Positions 36,920 through 45,300 of a stretch of 64,000 bases of DNA are shown piece by piece. The notes under the pieces were generated by a model that worked only from the letters and a program-made list of their open reading frames with translations, had not been told where the DNA came from and searched no databases. Numbering within the stretch: position 1 is the stretch's first letter; each line of letters begins with the position of its first letter. Source of the stretch: Nisaea sp. (GTDB taxonomy: Bacteria; Pseudomonadota; Alphaproteobacteria; Thalassobaculales; Thalassobaculaceae); the NCBI RefSeq assembly GCF_017640745.1, contig NZ_JAEPQA010000020.1:1-64000 (forward strand), read 5' to 3'. Position numbers and translations under genes: made by a program.

Positions 36920-39337
36920 ATGAAATCGCACACGCAGGTCGTGGTCATCGGCGGGGGCGTCGTCGGCTGTTCGGTGCTCTATCACCTGACGAAGCTCGGC
37001 TGGAAGGACGTGGTGCTGGTGGAGCGCAGTGAGCTGACCTCCGGCTCGACCTGGCACGCGGCGGGCGGCATGCACACCCTGAACAGCGATCCGAACGTCA
37101 CCAAGCTGCAGAAATACACCATCGACCTCTACAAGGAGATCGAGGAGATCTCCGGCCAGGCGACCGGCGTCCATCTCTCCGGCGGCATCATGGCGGCGGG
37201 CACGCAGTCCCGCGTCGATTACCTGAAGACCATGGTCGCGAAGTCGAAATACATGGGCCTCGACATCGATTTCATCTCGCTCGACGAGGTGCAGCGCCTG
37301 CATCCGCTCTGCGACGCGAAGCATTTCGTCGGCGCGGTCTACGATCCGAACGAGGGCCATGTCGACCCCTCCGGCGTGACCAACGCCTATGCCATCTCGG
37401 CCCGCAAGGGCGGGGCGGAGATCTACCGCCACACCAAGGTCGAGGAGCTGGTGGCGGAGAAGGACGGCACCTGGTCCGTCGTCACCGACAAGGGCACGAT
37501 CCGGGCCGAGAAGGTGGTGAATGCGGGCGGTCTCTGGGCCCGCGAGGTCGGCCGCATGGTCGGGCTCGAACTGCCGGTGCTGGCGATGGAGCACCATTAC
37601 CTGATCACCGAGCCGCTGGACGAGATCAAGGCGCTGGAGAACGAGCTGCCGCACCTGATCGATTTCGAGGCGGAGATCTATACCCGCCAGGAGGGTGTCG
37701 GCTTCCTCCTCGGGACCTACGAGAAGGCCTGCGTGCCCTGGTCGCCGCACGAGACGCCGTGGGATTTCGGCCACGAGCTGCTGCAGCCGGACCTCGACCG
37801 CATCGCGCCCTCGCTCGACGTCGCCTACCAGCACTTCCCGTTCCTTGCGAATGCTGGCGTCAAGTCGATGATCAACGGGCCCTTCACCTTCGCGCCCGAC
37901 GGCAACCCGCTGGTCGGCCCGGTGCCGGGGCTCCGCAACATGTATCTCGCCTGCGGCGTCATGGCCGGCTTCAGCCAGGGCGGCGGCGTCGGTCTCGCGC
38001 TCGCCCAGTGGATGATCGAGGGAGAGCCGGACATGGACGTCTTCGCCATGGATTGCGCCCGCTTCGGCAATTACGCGACCAAGGGCTATGCCTACGAGAA
38101 GGTGAAGGAGAACTATTCCCGCCGCTTCTCGATCACCTTCCCGAACGAGGAACTGAAGGCGGGCCGCCCGCACCGCATGACGGCAATCTACGATCGCCTG
38201 AAGGCGAAGAATGCGGTGTTCGGCGCCTCCTATGGGCTGGAACATGCGCTCTGGTTCGCGCCGGAGGGCATGGAGCCGGTAGAGAACGTGACCTTCGGCC
38301 GCTCCAACGCTTTCGGACCGGTCGGCGAGGAGTGCCGGGCGGTGCGCGAGAGCGTCGGCCTCCTGGAGATCTCCAACTTCGCCAAGTACGAGGTGACGGG
38401 CGAGGGGGCGGAGGCCTGGCTCTCCGAACTCATGACCAACAGGATGCCGAGCACCGGCCGCATCGTGCTGACGCCGATGCTCAACCGGCAGGGCAAGATC
38501 ATCGGCGATTTCACCATCGCCAAGCTGGCCGAGAACCGTTTCATGATCTTCGGCTCCGGCGTCGCCGAGATGTTCCATCTCCGCTGGTTCTGGGACCATC
38601 TGCCGGAGAGCGGCGTCGAGATCCGCAGCCGCTGCCAGGACCTTGTCGGTCTCTCCATCGCCGGGCCGAAGGCGGCGGAGCTGCTGGCCAAAGTCACGCA
38701 CGAGGACGTCTCGACTGCGGCGATGCCCTTCATGTGCTTTCGCGAGATGAATATCGGCCTGCTGCATGCCATGGTCGGCCGGCTCTCCTTCACCGGCGAG
38801 CGGGGCTACGAGATCTGGGTCCGGCCGGACTACCTGATTTCGCTCTATGACCTGCTGGTCGAGGCGGGCGCTGAATTCGGGCTGAGACATTTCGGCGGCC
38901 GGGCGCTGAACAGCCTGCGCCTCGAAAAGAGCTTCGGCGGCTTCCTGCGCGAATTCACGCCGGACTATTCGCCTCTCGAGGCCGGGCTGGAGCGTTTCGT
39001 CGACATGTCGAAGAACAGCTTCATTGGCCGCGAGGCGCTGGCCGCCGAGCAGGCGGCGGGCGGCGGCACCTACCGGCTGATCACCCTCACCATCGACGTC
39101 GAGGAGATCGACGCCATCGCCGACGAGCCGATCTTCCACGGCGGCAAGGCGGTCGGCTGGGTTACCTCCGGCGGTTTCGGCCATACCGTGGGCAAGAGCA
39201 TCGCGCTCGGCTACGTGCCGCGGGAATATGCGGAGAAGAAAGACGGCTTCGAGGTCGAGATCCTCGGCAAGATCCTGACGGCACACCGGGTGTCCGCGCC
39301 GCTGCACGATCCGAAAGGCGCGCTTATGCGGGGGTGA
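36920..39337 (+). CDS. Dimethylglycine/sarcosine dehydrogenase-like FAD oxidoreductase fused to GcvT domain
   Basis: An 805-residue fusion: N-terminal DAO-type FAD domain (about 1-370; VVVIGGGVVGCSVLYHLTKL, SGSTWHAAGGMHTL), a middle FAO_M segment (about 375-430; GYAYEKVKENYSRRFSITFP), then a GcvT tetrahydrofolate domain (about 435-700; GLLEISNFAKYEVTGEGAE) and its C-terminal barrel (to 800; IALGYVPREYAEKKDGFEVE). This is the layout of dimethylglycine and sarcosine dehydrogenases, which demethylate N-methylglycines and hand formaldehyde to THF. The exact methylamine is uncertain. It overlaps the convergent methyltransferase gene by 14 bp. Confidence 0.88.
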   Translation: MKSHTQVVVIGGGVVGCSVLYHLTKLGWKDVVLVERSELTSGSTWHAAGGMHTLNSDPNVTKLQKYTIDLYKEIEEISGQATGVHLSGGIMAAGTQSRVDYLKTMVAKSKYMGLDIDFISLDEVQRLHPLCDAKHFVGAVYDPNEGHVDPSGVTNAYAISARKGGAEIYRHTKVEELVAEKDGTWSVVTDKGTIRAEKVVNAGGLWAREVGRMVGLELPVLAMEHHYLITEPLDEIKALENELPHLIDFEAEIYTRQEGVGFLLGTYEKACVPWSPHETPWDFGHELLQPDLDRIAPSLDVAYQHFPFLANAGVKSMINGPFTFAPDGNPLVGPVPGLRNMYLACGVMAGFSQGGGVGLALAQWMIEGEPDMDVFAMDCARFGNYATKGYAYEKVKENYSRRFSITFPNEELKAGRPHRMTAIYDRLKAKNAVFGASYGLEHALWFAPEGMEPVENVTFGRSNAFGPVGEECRAVRESVGLLEISNFAKYEVTGEGAEAWLSELMTNRMPSTGRIVLTPMLNRQGKIIGDFTIAKLAENRFMIFGSGVAEMFHLRWFWDHLPESGVEIRSRCQDLVGLSIAGPKAAELLAKVTHEDVSTAAMPFMCFREMNIGLLHAMVGRLSFTGERGYEIWVRPDYLISLYDLLVEAGAEFGLRHFGGRALNSLRLEKSFGGFLREFTPDYSPLEAGLERFVDMSKNSFIGREALAAEQAAGGGTYRLITLTIDVEEIDAIADEPIFHGGKAVGWVTSGGFGHTVGKSIALGYVPREYAEKKDGFEVEILGKILTAHRVSAPLHDPKGALMRG

Positions 39338-39971
39338 GGGCAGGCCTCTCGACTTTTCTGGCAACCACGAAGAGCGCCTTTGCAGGACCTGGCTGCCACT
39401 GCTCCTCGATCTCGAAGCCGGCCTCTTCGAAGTCGGCGAGGAGAGTCTCGACCGTAAAGAACCCGACCCAGGGCACGAGACCGAGCCAGCGTGCCGGTGG
39501 CAGCACGTAGCGCAGCCAGCCCAGGCGACCGCCCGCAAGGCAGGGCGTCGAACTGATGAAGAGACCGTTTTCCGGCAACAGACGTGCAATCCTGGCGATC
39601 GCTGCATGCCGGTCGCGCAGAAGGTGCAGGATGCTATGTGCCATGACGGCATTGTAGGCGCCGTTATCGGATCCCAGGCGCTCGATATCCGAGAGCTCGA
39701 AAGAGACGTTGCCGATCCCGGCCGTCTGCGCCTTGCGTCGGGCGATCTCGATCATCCGCGGCGAGATATCCGTCGCCCGGACGTGCGCGACATGCGGTGC
39801 ATGGCGGAGCGCCGTGGTGCCCGTGCCGCAGCCGATCTCCAGCACCTTCATCGCCGGCTTCAGCCGGGCGCGGGTCAGCTCGAGTTTGCGCTCGTAGGCA
39901 GTCTCGTCCGCGACCGGGCGTTTCGCGTAGCCTTCTGCATGCCTGTCCCAGAACCGTGCCGCATCCGTCAT
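39324..39971 (-). CDS. Class I SAM-dependent methyltransferase
   Basis: A 215-residue methyltransferase of the Methyltransf_11/25 type. Motif I is VLEIGCGTGTTALRHAPHV, followed by VRATDISPRMIEIARRKAQT and AHSILHLLRDRHAAI. The N-terminus MTDAARFWDRHAEGYAKRPV is typical of ubiquinone/cobalamin-like small-molecule methyltransferases. Substrate unknown. GAGAGGGAGA precedes the ATG. Monocistronic and convergent on the FAD-GcvT fusion. Confidence 0.88.
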   Translation of the reverse strand: MTDAARFWDRHAEGYAKRPVADETAYERKLELTRARLKPAMKVLEIGCGTGTTALRHAPHVAHVRATDISPRMIEIARRKAQTAGIGNVSFELSDIERLGSDNGAYNAVMAHSILHLLRDRHAAIARIARLLPENGLFISSTPCLAGGRLGWLRYVLPPARWLGLVPWVGFFTVETLLADFEEAGFEIEEQWQPGPAKALFVVARKVERPALTPA

Positions 39972-40076
39972 GTGGATCTCCCTCTCAGGCTGCGTTCTGA
40001 TGGTAAAGCGGAGCGATGTCGACAGGTTGGAGGCGGATAGGACTCACATCTCGGTGAGGGCCGTACGATGAAGGGT

Positions 40077-40727
40077 TCAGGCTGCTGTTCCGGCGCGGCG
40101 GACCTCCCGCAAGGCCAGGCCTTTGTAAGCTTCGACCAGCCGTTTTCCCTCTTCCGGGCCGACCGAGAGCGCAAGCCGCATGGTGGACTCGCCGAGATGC
40201 ATGACCAGGAAGCAGGCCGTTTCGGCATCTTCCCGACGGCATTCCGGCGCCACCCGGAAGAGCGCAGCCGAGAGCAAGGCGCCGGATTTGCGGCTTTCCG
40301 ATATCTCCATGTCTCTCAAAGTCTTGTCCGCCTCCGTGCCGGAACGCACGTCGCGGATCACCGGCTCAGCCTGGAACAGCGCAAAATAGACGTCGATGAG
40401 CGCGCCCAATGCGCTGCAGAGTTCCTCCAGGGTCGTGGCGCCTGCCAGTTCCTGCTCGATGCATTTGAGGCATTCCGCGCCGTAATGCTCTGCGAGCGCG
40501 CGCATGATCGAGCTCTTGTCGGGAAAATACTGATAGAGCGATCCGATCGACACGCCCGCGAGCCGGGCGATCTCGCTCATCGTCATCGCCTCGCTGCCTT
40601 TTTCTGCGATCACGGCGATCGCGCAGTTCAGCATCTGCTCGACCCGCGCGCGGCTGCGCGCCTGGCTCGGCGTCCGGCGGAGCGAAATGTGCTCCAGCGC
40701 GACTCTCGATAAATCCGGCAGTTCCAT
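40077..40727 (-). CDS. TetR/AcrR-family transcriptional regulator
   Basis: Repressor-type regulator of 216 residues. The N-terminal helix-turn-helix (about 15-70) reads NCAIAVIAEKGSEAMTMSEI then ARLAGVSIGSLYQYFPDKSS; the C-terminal half is the ligand-binding helical domain. It is divergent from the NmrA-like gene with a 115-bp gap holding a 9-bp inverted repeat, so local control of that gene is likely. Ligand unknown. Confidence 0.92.
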   Translation of the reverse strand: MELPDLSRVALEHISLRRTPSQARSRARVEQMLNCAIAVIAEKGSEAMTMSEIARLAGVSIGSLYQYFPDKSSIMRALAEHYGAECLKCIEQELAGATTLEELCSALGALIDVYFALFQAEPVIRDVRSGTEADKTLRDMEISESRKSGALLSAALFRVAPECRREDAETACFLVMHLGESTMRLALSVGPEEGKRLVEAYKGLALREVRRAGTAA

Positions 40728-40783
40728 CGACCTCAGTTCCCCGTGACCGTCATCCGCATCAAAGCAAATTTGGTTGACTCGGT

Positions 40784-40831
40784 AAATGTGAGAGTTTATC
40801 AGGTTTATAAATATGAGTAACCCTCACATTT
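40784..40831. promoter_or_regulatory. Inverted repeat in the TetR/NmrA-like divergent promoter
   Basis: AAATGTGAG (40784-40792) and CTCACATTT (40823-40831) are exact 9-bp inverted arms with a 30-bp AT-rich spacer. A -35-like TTGACT lies just upstream at 40774-40779. The right arm touches the Shine-Dalgarno GGAG of the NmrA-like gene. A likely operator for the TetR regulator, inferred from position and symmetry. Confidence 0.6.
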
Positions 40832-40842
40832 TGGAGATGACG

Positions 40843-41697
40843 ATGAAACACGAACTCGATGAAGCGCCGATCGTGGTCCTTGGCGGGACCGGGAAGACGG
40901 GAAGCAGGGTGGTGAAAGGCCTGATCGAAAAAGGTCGGCCGGTTCGGGTCGGTTCCCGTGCGGCAACACCGCCGTTCGACTGGAACGATCCGGAAACTTG
41001 GGGGCCTGCTGTCGCTGGTGCCTCGGCGGTTTACATCACCTTTCATCCGGACCTCGCGGTCCCGGGCGCAGTGTCGGCAATCCGCGACTTTGCTGCAGTG
41101 GCGCTCGCGGCGGGCGCGAAGAGGATGGTGCTGCTTTCCGGACGCGGCGAGCCGGAGGCTGAAGAGGCCGAGCAGGCTCTGATCGGATCCGGGGCGGACT
41201 GGACCATCATCCGTGCCAGCTGGTTCCTGCAGAATTTCAGCGAGACTTTCCTGCTCGATGCCATCAAGGCAGGCGAAGTCCTGCTGCCCGTCGGCCCTGT
41301 GAAGGAGCCTTTCGTCGATGTCGAGGATATCGCCGCGATTGCGGTTGCGGCACTGACGGAGGAGGGGCATTCGGGCCGGCTGTACGAGGTCACCGGTCCG
41401 GAGCTCCTGAGCTTCGAGGAGGCGGTGGCAGCGATCTCGGCAGCGGCGGGACGGACGATACGTTTTCGGCAGATCGCCCCCGAAAGCTATGCCGAGATGC
41501 TCCGCGACGCAGGCGTTTCGGACGCAGAGATCTCGCTTCTGCTCTACCTGTTCACGACGGTGCTGGACGGACGCAACGCGTATCTTTCCGGCGGGATCCG
41601 GGAGGCTCTGGGGCGGGGACCCGGAAGCTTCGCGGATTATGTGTCTCGTACGGCACGAACCGGTGTCTGGTCGGCTATGGAGCCGGTGACGGCCTGA
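40843..41697 (+). CDS. NmrA-like NAD(P)-binding protein
   Basis: A 284-residue atypical short-chain dehydrogenase (NmrA/quinone-oxidoreductase-2 type) with the nucleotide-binding motif IVVLGGTGKTGSRVVKGLIE near the start, ALAAGAKRMVLLSGRGEPEA and GEVLLPVGPVKEPFVDVEDI. Such proteins bind NAD(P) as redox sensors or reduce quinones. Start ATG 40843 has GGAG 6 nt before; an earlier ATG at 40813 lies between the operator arms. Expected target of the divergent TetR protein. Confidence 0.87.
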   Translation: MKHELDEAPIVVLGGTGKTGSRVVKGLIEKGRPVRVGSRAATPPFDWNDPETWGPAVAGASAVYITFHPDLAVPGAVSAIRDFAAVALAAGAKRMVLLSGRGEPEAEEAEQALIGSGADWTIIRASWFLQNFSETFLLDAIKAGEVLLPVGPVKEPFVDVEDIAAIAVAALTEEGHSGRLYEVTGPELLSFEEAVAAISAAAGRTIRFRQIAPESYAEMLRDAGVSDAEISLLLYLFTTVLDGRNAYLSGGIREALGRGPGSFADYVSRTARTGVWSAMEPVTA

Positions 41698-41779
41698 CCT
41701 TTGTCGCTATGCCCGGCGGCCGGGGTGTCCGGATTTCCGCCATTTCCGCAAAAGCGGGAGTGGCGGCAGGGAGGCCGGC

Positions 41780-44700
41780 TCACCCAAGCTCCCATCCCGT
41801 GGCGGCGGCGAGGTCGGTCTTTGAGACGCCGATCACCGTCACGCTGCCGCCGTCGGAGAAGGTGACGATGGTATTGTCCCCGCTCTCCGTCCCGCCGCTG
41901 ACGCCGAGCCCGTTCTCCAGCGCGAGTGTGTCGGTCCCCGCCGCGAAATCCGTCACGGTCTCGTTGCCGCCGCCGAAGCTGAAGACAAACGTGTCCGCGC
42001 CCAGTCCGCCGGTGAGCGTGTCGTCGCCCGCATTGCCACAGAGCAGGTCGTTGCCGCCGCCGCCGGCCAGCACGTCGTTGCCTTGCCCGCCATAGAGACT
42101 GTCGTCGCCGAGATTGCCATGGAGGCTGTCGTTTCCGGCATTGCCGTAGAGGATGTCGTTACCCTGCCCGCCATAGAACAGATCCTCGTTGCCGCCGCCG
42201 GAGAGCGTATCCGCGCCTTTATTGCCGTAGAGCAGGTCATTGTCGTTCCCGCCGTGCAGGATGTCGCCGTCCTGGCCGCCGAAGAGCGTGTCCCTACCGC
42301 CGCCGCCGAGGAGGGAGTCCGCGCCCTGGTTGCCGTAGGTGATGTCCTCTCCGTAGCCGGAGGCGAGCGTGTCGTTACCGCCGCCGCCGGCGATCGTGTC
42401 GTTCCCGGTGCCGAGCGAGACGAACTGCGCCGCGTCGTCTCCGGCGACATATCTGGAACCCTCGCCGCCGGTGACGGTGGCGTTGCCGAGCACGGCTGCG
42501 AAATCGATATGGTCGAGCCGGGTGGTCGAGCCCGGCGCGAGCCCGGAGGTGTCGACGATGAAGGCCTCGCCGCCGCCGTTGGCGGTGCCGGTGAATTGGA
42601 CGGTCTGCTGCGTGCCGTTCGAGCCGGAGAAGGTGATGCTGCGGATGTCCAGCGGGGTGCCGCCGAGGCTGTTGATGTAGCTCTGGCCGTGGCCGTCGAA
42701 GAGGGCCTGGCTCGCACCCGAGGCGCCGGAGCCCTGGACCTGCCCGGTCAGGAAAGATCCCGCCGCCGCGCCGCTCACCGCCGCTCCCGTTCCGGTCTGG
42801 GTCAGCGAAAGCCCCGCCGGCAGGGTGACGGTGATGGTGTTGCCGCTGCCGGTATTGCTCACCAGCAGGCCGGTCGCGTCGGCGCCGGTATTGTTGGTGA
42901 GGGTCTGGTTGGTCTCCGTCCCGTCGCCGCCGCTCCGGTCCGTCGTGGTGAGGCTGGTGCTGGCGGGGGCCTCGTAGCGGGAAAAACTCAGCGTGGAGTG
43001 CGTGCCGTCGAACGCGACGGAGATCTGGAGGCTGCCGGAGATGCCGGCGAGATTCACTACGTTCGTGCCGTCGAGATTGATCGAGCTGCTGACAATTGTG
43101 CCGCTGAGAGAGCTCAGATCGTTGTTCCGGACGACGATGCTGTCGCTGGTATCGAGCCCGAAGATCGTATCGCCGTTCAGTTTCGCCTTGGCGTTACCGC
43201 TGTTGCCCTCACCGACGAAGACATCGGCCCCGGCGCCGCCGACGAGCATGTCCCTGTCGTTGCCGCCATAGAAGGTGTCGTCGCCCGTCCCGCCATAGAC
43301 CGTGTTCCCGATTTCTCCGTCCCCATCGTCGGAATTCGATCCGGCATAGAGCAGGTCATTGCCATCGTCGCCATAGATCAGGTTCACGGCCTTGCCACCG
43401 CCATCGTCGCCCCAGAGGGTATCGTTGCCGGTCCCGCCATAGATCGTGTCGGGGCCGTCGTCCGCGGTAACGAGGTCGTCGCCGGCATCGCCGTAGATCA
43501 CCGCCCCTTGGGTGGTGCCGGTGGCCGCTCCTCCCGGCCCCGTGACGGTGTCGTTCCCGTCGCCGCCATAGAAGACCGCGCCGGTATTGAAGTAGAAAGC
43601 TGAGGCCGAATCGTCCCCGGCCCCGCCATAATAGGTGTCGGCGCCGGTGTCGCTGAAGGCGTGAAAGGTGTCGTTGCCGTCGCCGCCGTAAAGCACGTCG
43701 CTTCCGGTTCCGGCAAGGAGAGAGTCGTTGCCGGTGCCGCCATAGAGCGTGTCGTCGCCGCCGTCACCGTAGAGGATGTCGTTGCCGGCATTGCCGTAGA
43801 GGATGTCGGTGCCGAGCCCGCCATAGAGACGGTCTGCGCCGTCTGCGCCGCTGATCAGGTCTGCGCCGTCTCCGCTGCTGATGGTGTTGTCGCCGCTGGT
43901 GCCGGTGATGGTGTCCGCCGCCGCCGAGCCGGTGAATAGATCGATGCCGGAAATGACCGCGTTGGACAGATCGAACGTGCCGCCGCCATTGAGGAACAAC
44001 ACGTCGTTGCCGCCGGCACCGCCGTCGATGGTTTCGGCGAGCCCCGAAACTTCACTGGAGGTGGCGTGGAAGACGTCGTCCCCGGTGCCGCCGATCAGGT
44101 TGTCGGTTCCGGCCCCGCCGGAAATGGTGTCGGCGCCGTCGCCGCCGGTGATGACGTCGTCGCCGCCATTGCCGTTGATGACGTCGTTGCCGGCAAGCGC
44201 GTCGATCGTGTCCGCGTCGCCGTCGCTGGTCAGTGTGTCGTTGCCGGCGGTGGCCGGGCCGCCGGTTACGGCGAGGCGTTCGGGATAGGCGTCCAGCGCT
44301 TCGCCCGTGAACAGCTTGGCCGCGGCGGGCAGGCCCGCCCATCCGGCATCGCCGCCGAGCGGGAGCGAGGAGGCCCGAACGGTGACGCTGAGCTTCTCTT
44401 CCAAGACACCGACCAGCTCTGCGCCGGCGTGTCCGGCACCGGCCTCGCAGGAGATCAGCACCAACTCCGCGTCGGGTGAGAGCGCGCGCCGGATCCGGTC
44501 AAGGGTGGCGCTGTTCCGCCTCAGCGCCGCACTGTCGATCCGTTGTCCGGAAAGCTCGATCGCGCCGGGGGTGCCGTGTGCCAGGACCGAGATCTGACGC
44601 ACCCCGGAGGCGCTGTGAAGTTCGGCCGCGATTTCGGCCAGCGGATCGTCCGAAACGGCGAGCCTGTAGGTGCCTGCTCCGGCGCGGAGGCCGGAGACCA

Positions 44701-44824
44701 GGAGATCCGCGTTACGGACGGCAGGATCGATGAAGAGACAGGCTTTGCCAAAAATCATACGGCGCTTGATCCATGATTCTTTTGAGGAAAACATTCCACG
44801 CGTGAAACATGGCGGCGTCGACAT
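41780..44824 (-). CDS. Large calcium-binding RTX repeat protein with N-terminal DUF4347 domain
   Basis: Secreted surface or matrix protein of about 1014 residues. The first part (about 25-180) matches DUF4347 (LLVSGLRAGAGTYRLAVSDD, VRQISVLAHGTPGAIELSGQ, LVLISCEAGAGHAGAELVG). Then RTX nonapeptides GGxGxDxLx in three blocks (about 180-235, 295-540 and 785-965), with a non-repeat beta-rich stretch between blocks two and three. The end (DTFVFSFGGGNETVTDFAAG and DGGSVTVIGV) is typical of type I secretion substrates. No Sec signal. No type I secretion genes are in the window. Start is uncertain: ATGs at 44824, 44794 and 44758 all lack a good Shine-Dalgarno. Confidence 0.9.
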   Translation of the reverse strand: MSTPPCFTRGMFSSKESWIKRRMIFGKACLFIDPAVRNADLLVSGLRAGAGTYRLAVSDDPLAEIAAELHSASGVRQISVLAHGTPGAIELSGQRIDSAALRRNSATLDRIRRALSPDAELVLISCEAGAGHAGAELVGVLEEKLSVTVRASSLPLGGDAGWAGLPAAAKLFTGEALDAYPERLAVTGGPATAGNDTLTSDGDADTIDALAGNDVINGNGGDDVITGGDGADTISGGAGTDNLIGGTGDDVFHATSSEVSGLAETIDGGAGGNDVLFLNGGGTFDLSNAVISGIDLFTGSAAADTITGTSGDNTISSGDGADLISGADGADRLYGGLGTDILYGNAGNDILYGDGGDDTLYGGTGNDSLLAGTGSDVLYGGDGNDTFHAFSDTGADTYYGGAGDDSASAFYFNTGAVFYGGDGNDTVTGPGGAATGTTQGAVIYGDAGDDLVTADDGPDTIYGGTGNDTLWGDDGGGKAVNLIYGDDGNDLLYAGSNSDDGDGEIGNTVYGGTGDDTFYGGNDRDMLVGGAGADVFVGEGNSGNAKAKLNGDTIFGLDTSDSIVVRNNDLSSLSGTIVSSSINLDGTNVVNLAGISGSLQISVAFDGTHSTLSFSRYEAPASTSLTTTDRSGGDGTETNQTLTNNTGADATGLLVSNTGSGNTITVTLPAGLSLTQTGTGAAVSGAAAGSFLTGQVQGSGASGASQALFDGHGQSYINSLGGTPLDIRSITFSGSNGTQQTVQFTGTANGGGEAFIVDTSGLAPGSTTRLDHIDFAAVLGNATVTGGEGSRYVAGDDAAQFVSLGTGNDTIAGGGGNDTLASGYGEDITYGNQGADSLLGGGGRDTLFGGQDGDILHGGNDNDLLYGNKGADTLSGGGNEDLFYGGQGNDILYGNAGNDSLHGNLGDDSLYGGQGNDVLAGGGGNDLLCGNAGDDTLTGGLGADTFVFSFGGGNETVTDFAAGTDTLALENGLGVSGGTESGDNTIVTFSDGGSVTVIGVSKTDLAAATGWELG

Positions 44825-44854
44825 CAATAAACTATTGGAATTGTTGGCATTTTG

Positions 44855-44893
44855 TTGGAAAAATTGGAAATCCAATTTGGAAAAATTGGAAAT
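44855..44893. repeat. 17-bp tandem direct repeat with embedded palindrome upstream of the RTX gene
   Basis: TTGGAAAAATTGGAAAT occurs at 44855-44871 and again at 44877-44893, 22 bp apart start to start. Between them ATTGGAAATCCAAT (44863-44876) is an inverted repeat. The stretch is strikingly AT-rich against its surroundings. It lies 30 bp before the RTX ATG and about 110 bp before the UxaA-like gene, so it is a probable regulatory or curved-DNA site. Confidence 0.7.
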
Positions 44894-45003
44894 TGGCGAT
44901 CGCCCGTGAGCCTCCCGCTTTCTGAAATTTCCGGCATAGCCGAGAGTGTGAGGGCTTCAGCTTTCTCTTTTGTTTGTCCCCGGATCTGGCGCACAGTTTT
45001 GCT

Positions 45004-45300
45004 ATGATTGACCGACGCCTGCTGCTTCTCAGTCCCGACGACAATGTTCTGGTGCTGCGCCAGGGTATCGGCGCGGGCGAGTGTCTTGCTGTCGGTGAGA
45101 TTGAAGTCACCGCGGGCCGCAGCCTCAATCTCGGCCACAAGGTCGCCCGCCGGGCCATCGCGGAAGGCGAGCCGATCCTGAAATACGGCGCTGTTATCGG
45201 CGTGGCGACAGAGCCGATCGCCGCCGGTGCGCATGTCCATGTGCACAATGTCCGCAGCAACTACACGCCGACCTATTCTCTGCCGGAGGAGACGCCGTGA
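45004..45300 (+). CDS. UxaA-family dehydratase, SAF-domain small subunit
   Basis: A 98-residue SAF-domain protein (RLLLLSPDDNVLVLRQGIGA, LNLGHKVARRAIAEGEPILK, PIAAGAHVHVHNVRSNY) equal to the N-terminal part of altronate/galactarate dehydratases. The large part is encoded by the next gene, overlapping by 4 bp, so this is a split enzyme. Start ATG 45004 is favoured over 44974 because it matches the family start. Sugar-acid dehydration is expected; the specific acid is unknown. Confidence 0.85.
   Translation: MIDRRLLLLSPDDNVLVLRQGIGAGECLAVGEIEVTAGRSLNLGHKVARRAIAEGEPILKYGAVIGVATEPIAAGAHVHVHNVRSNYTPTYSLPEETP

Noticed and set aside
35954-39652. Very long minus-strand frame (1232 codons) opposite the DMGDH-like gene
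   Set aside because: Spans several real genes on both strands and has no domain signature; a shadow.
41860-44230. Repetitive DNA resembling a CRISPR-like or VNTR array
   Set aside because: The repeats follow 27-bp codon periods of RTX nonapeptides in one continuous reading frame; there are no conserved spacers or palindromic repeats.
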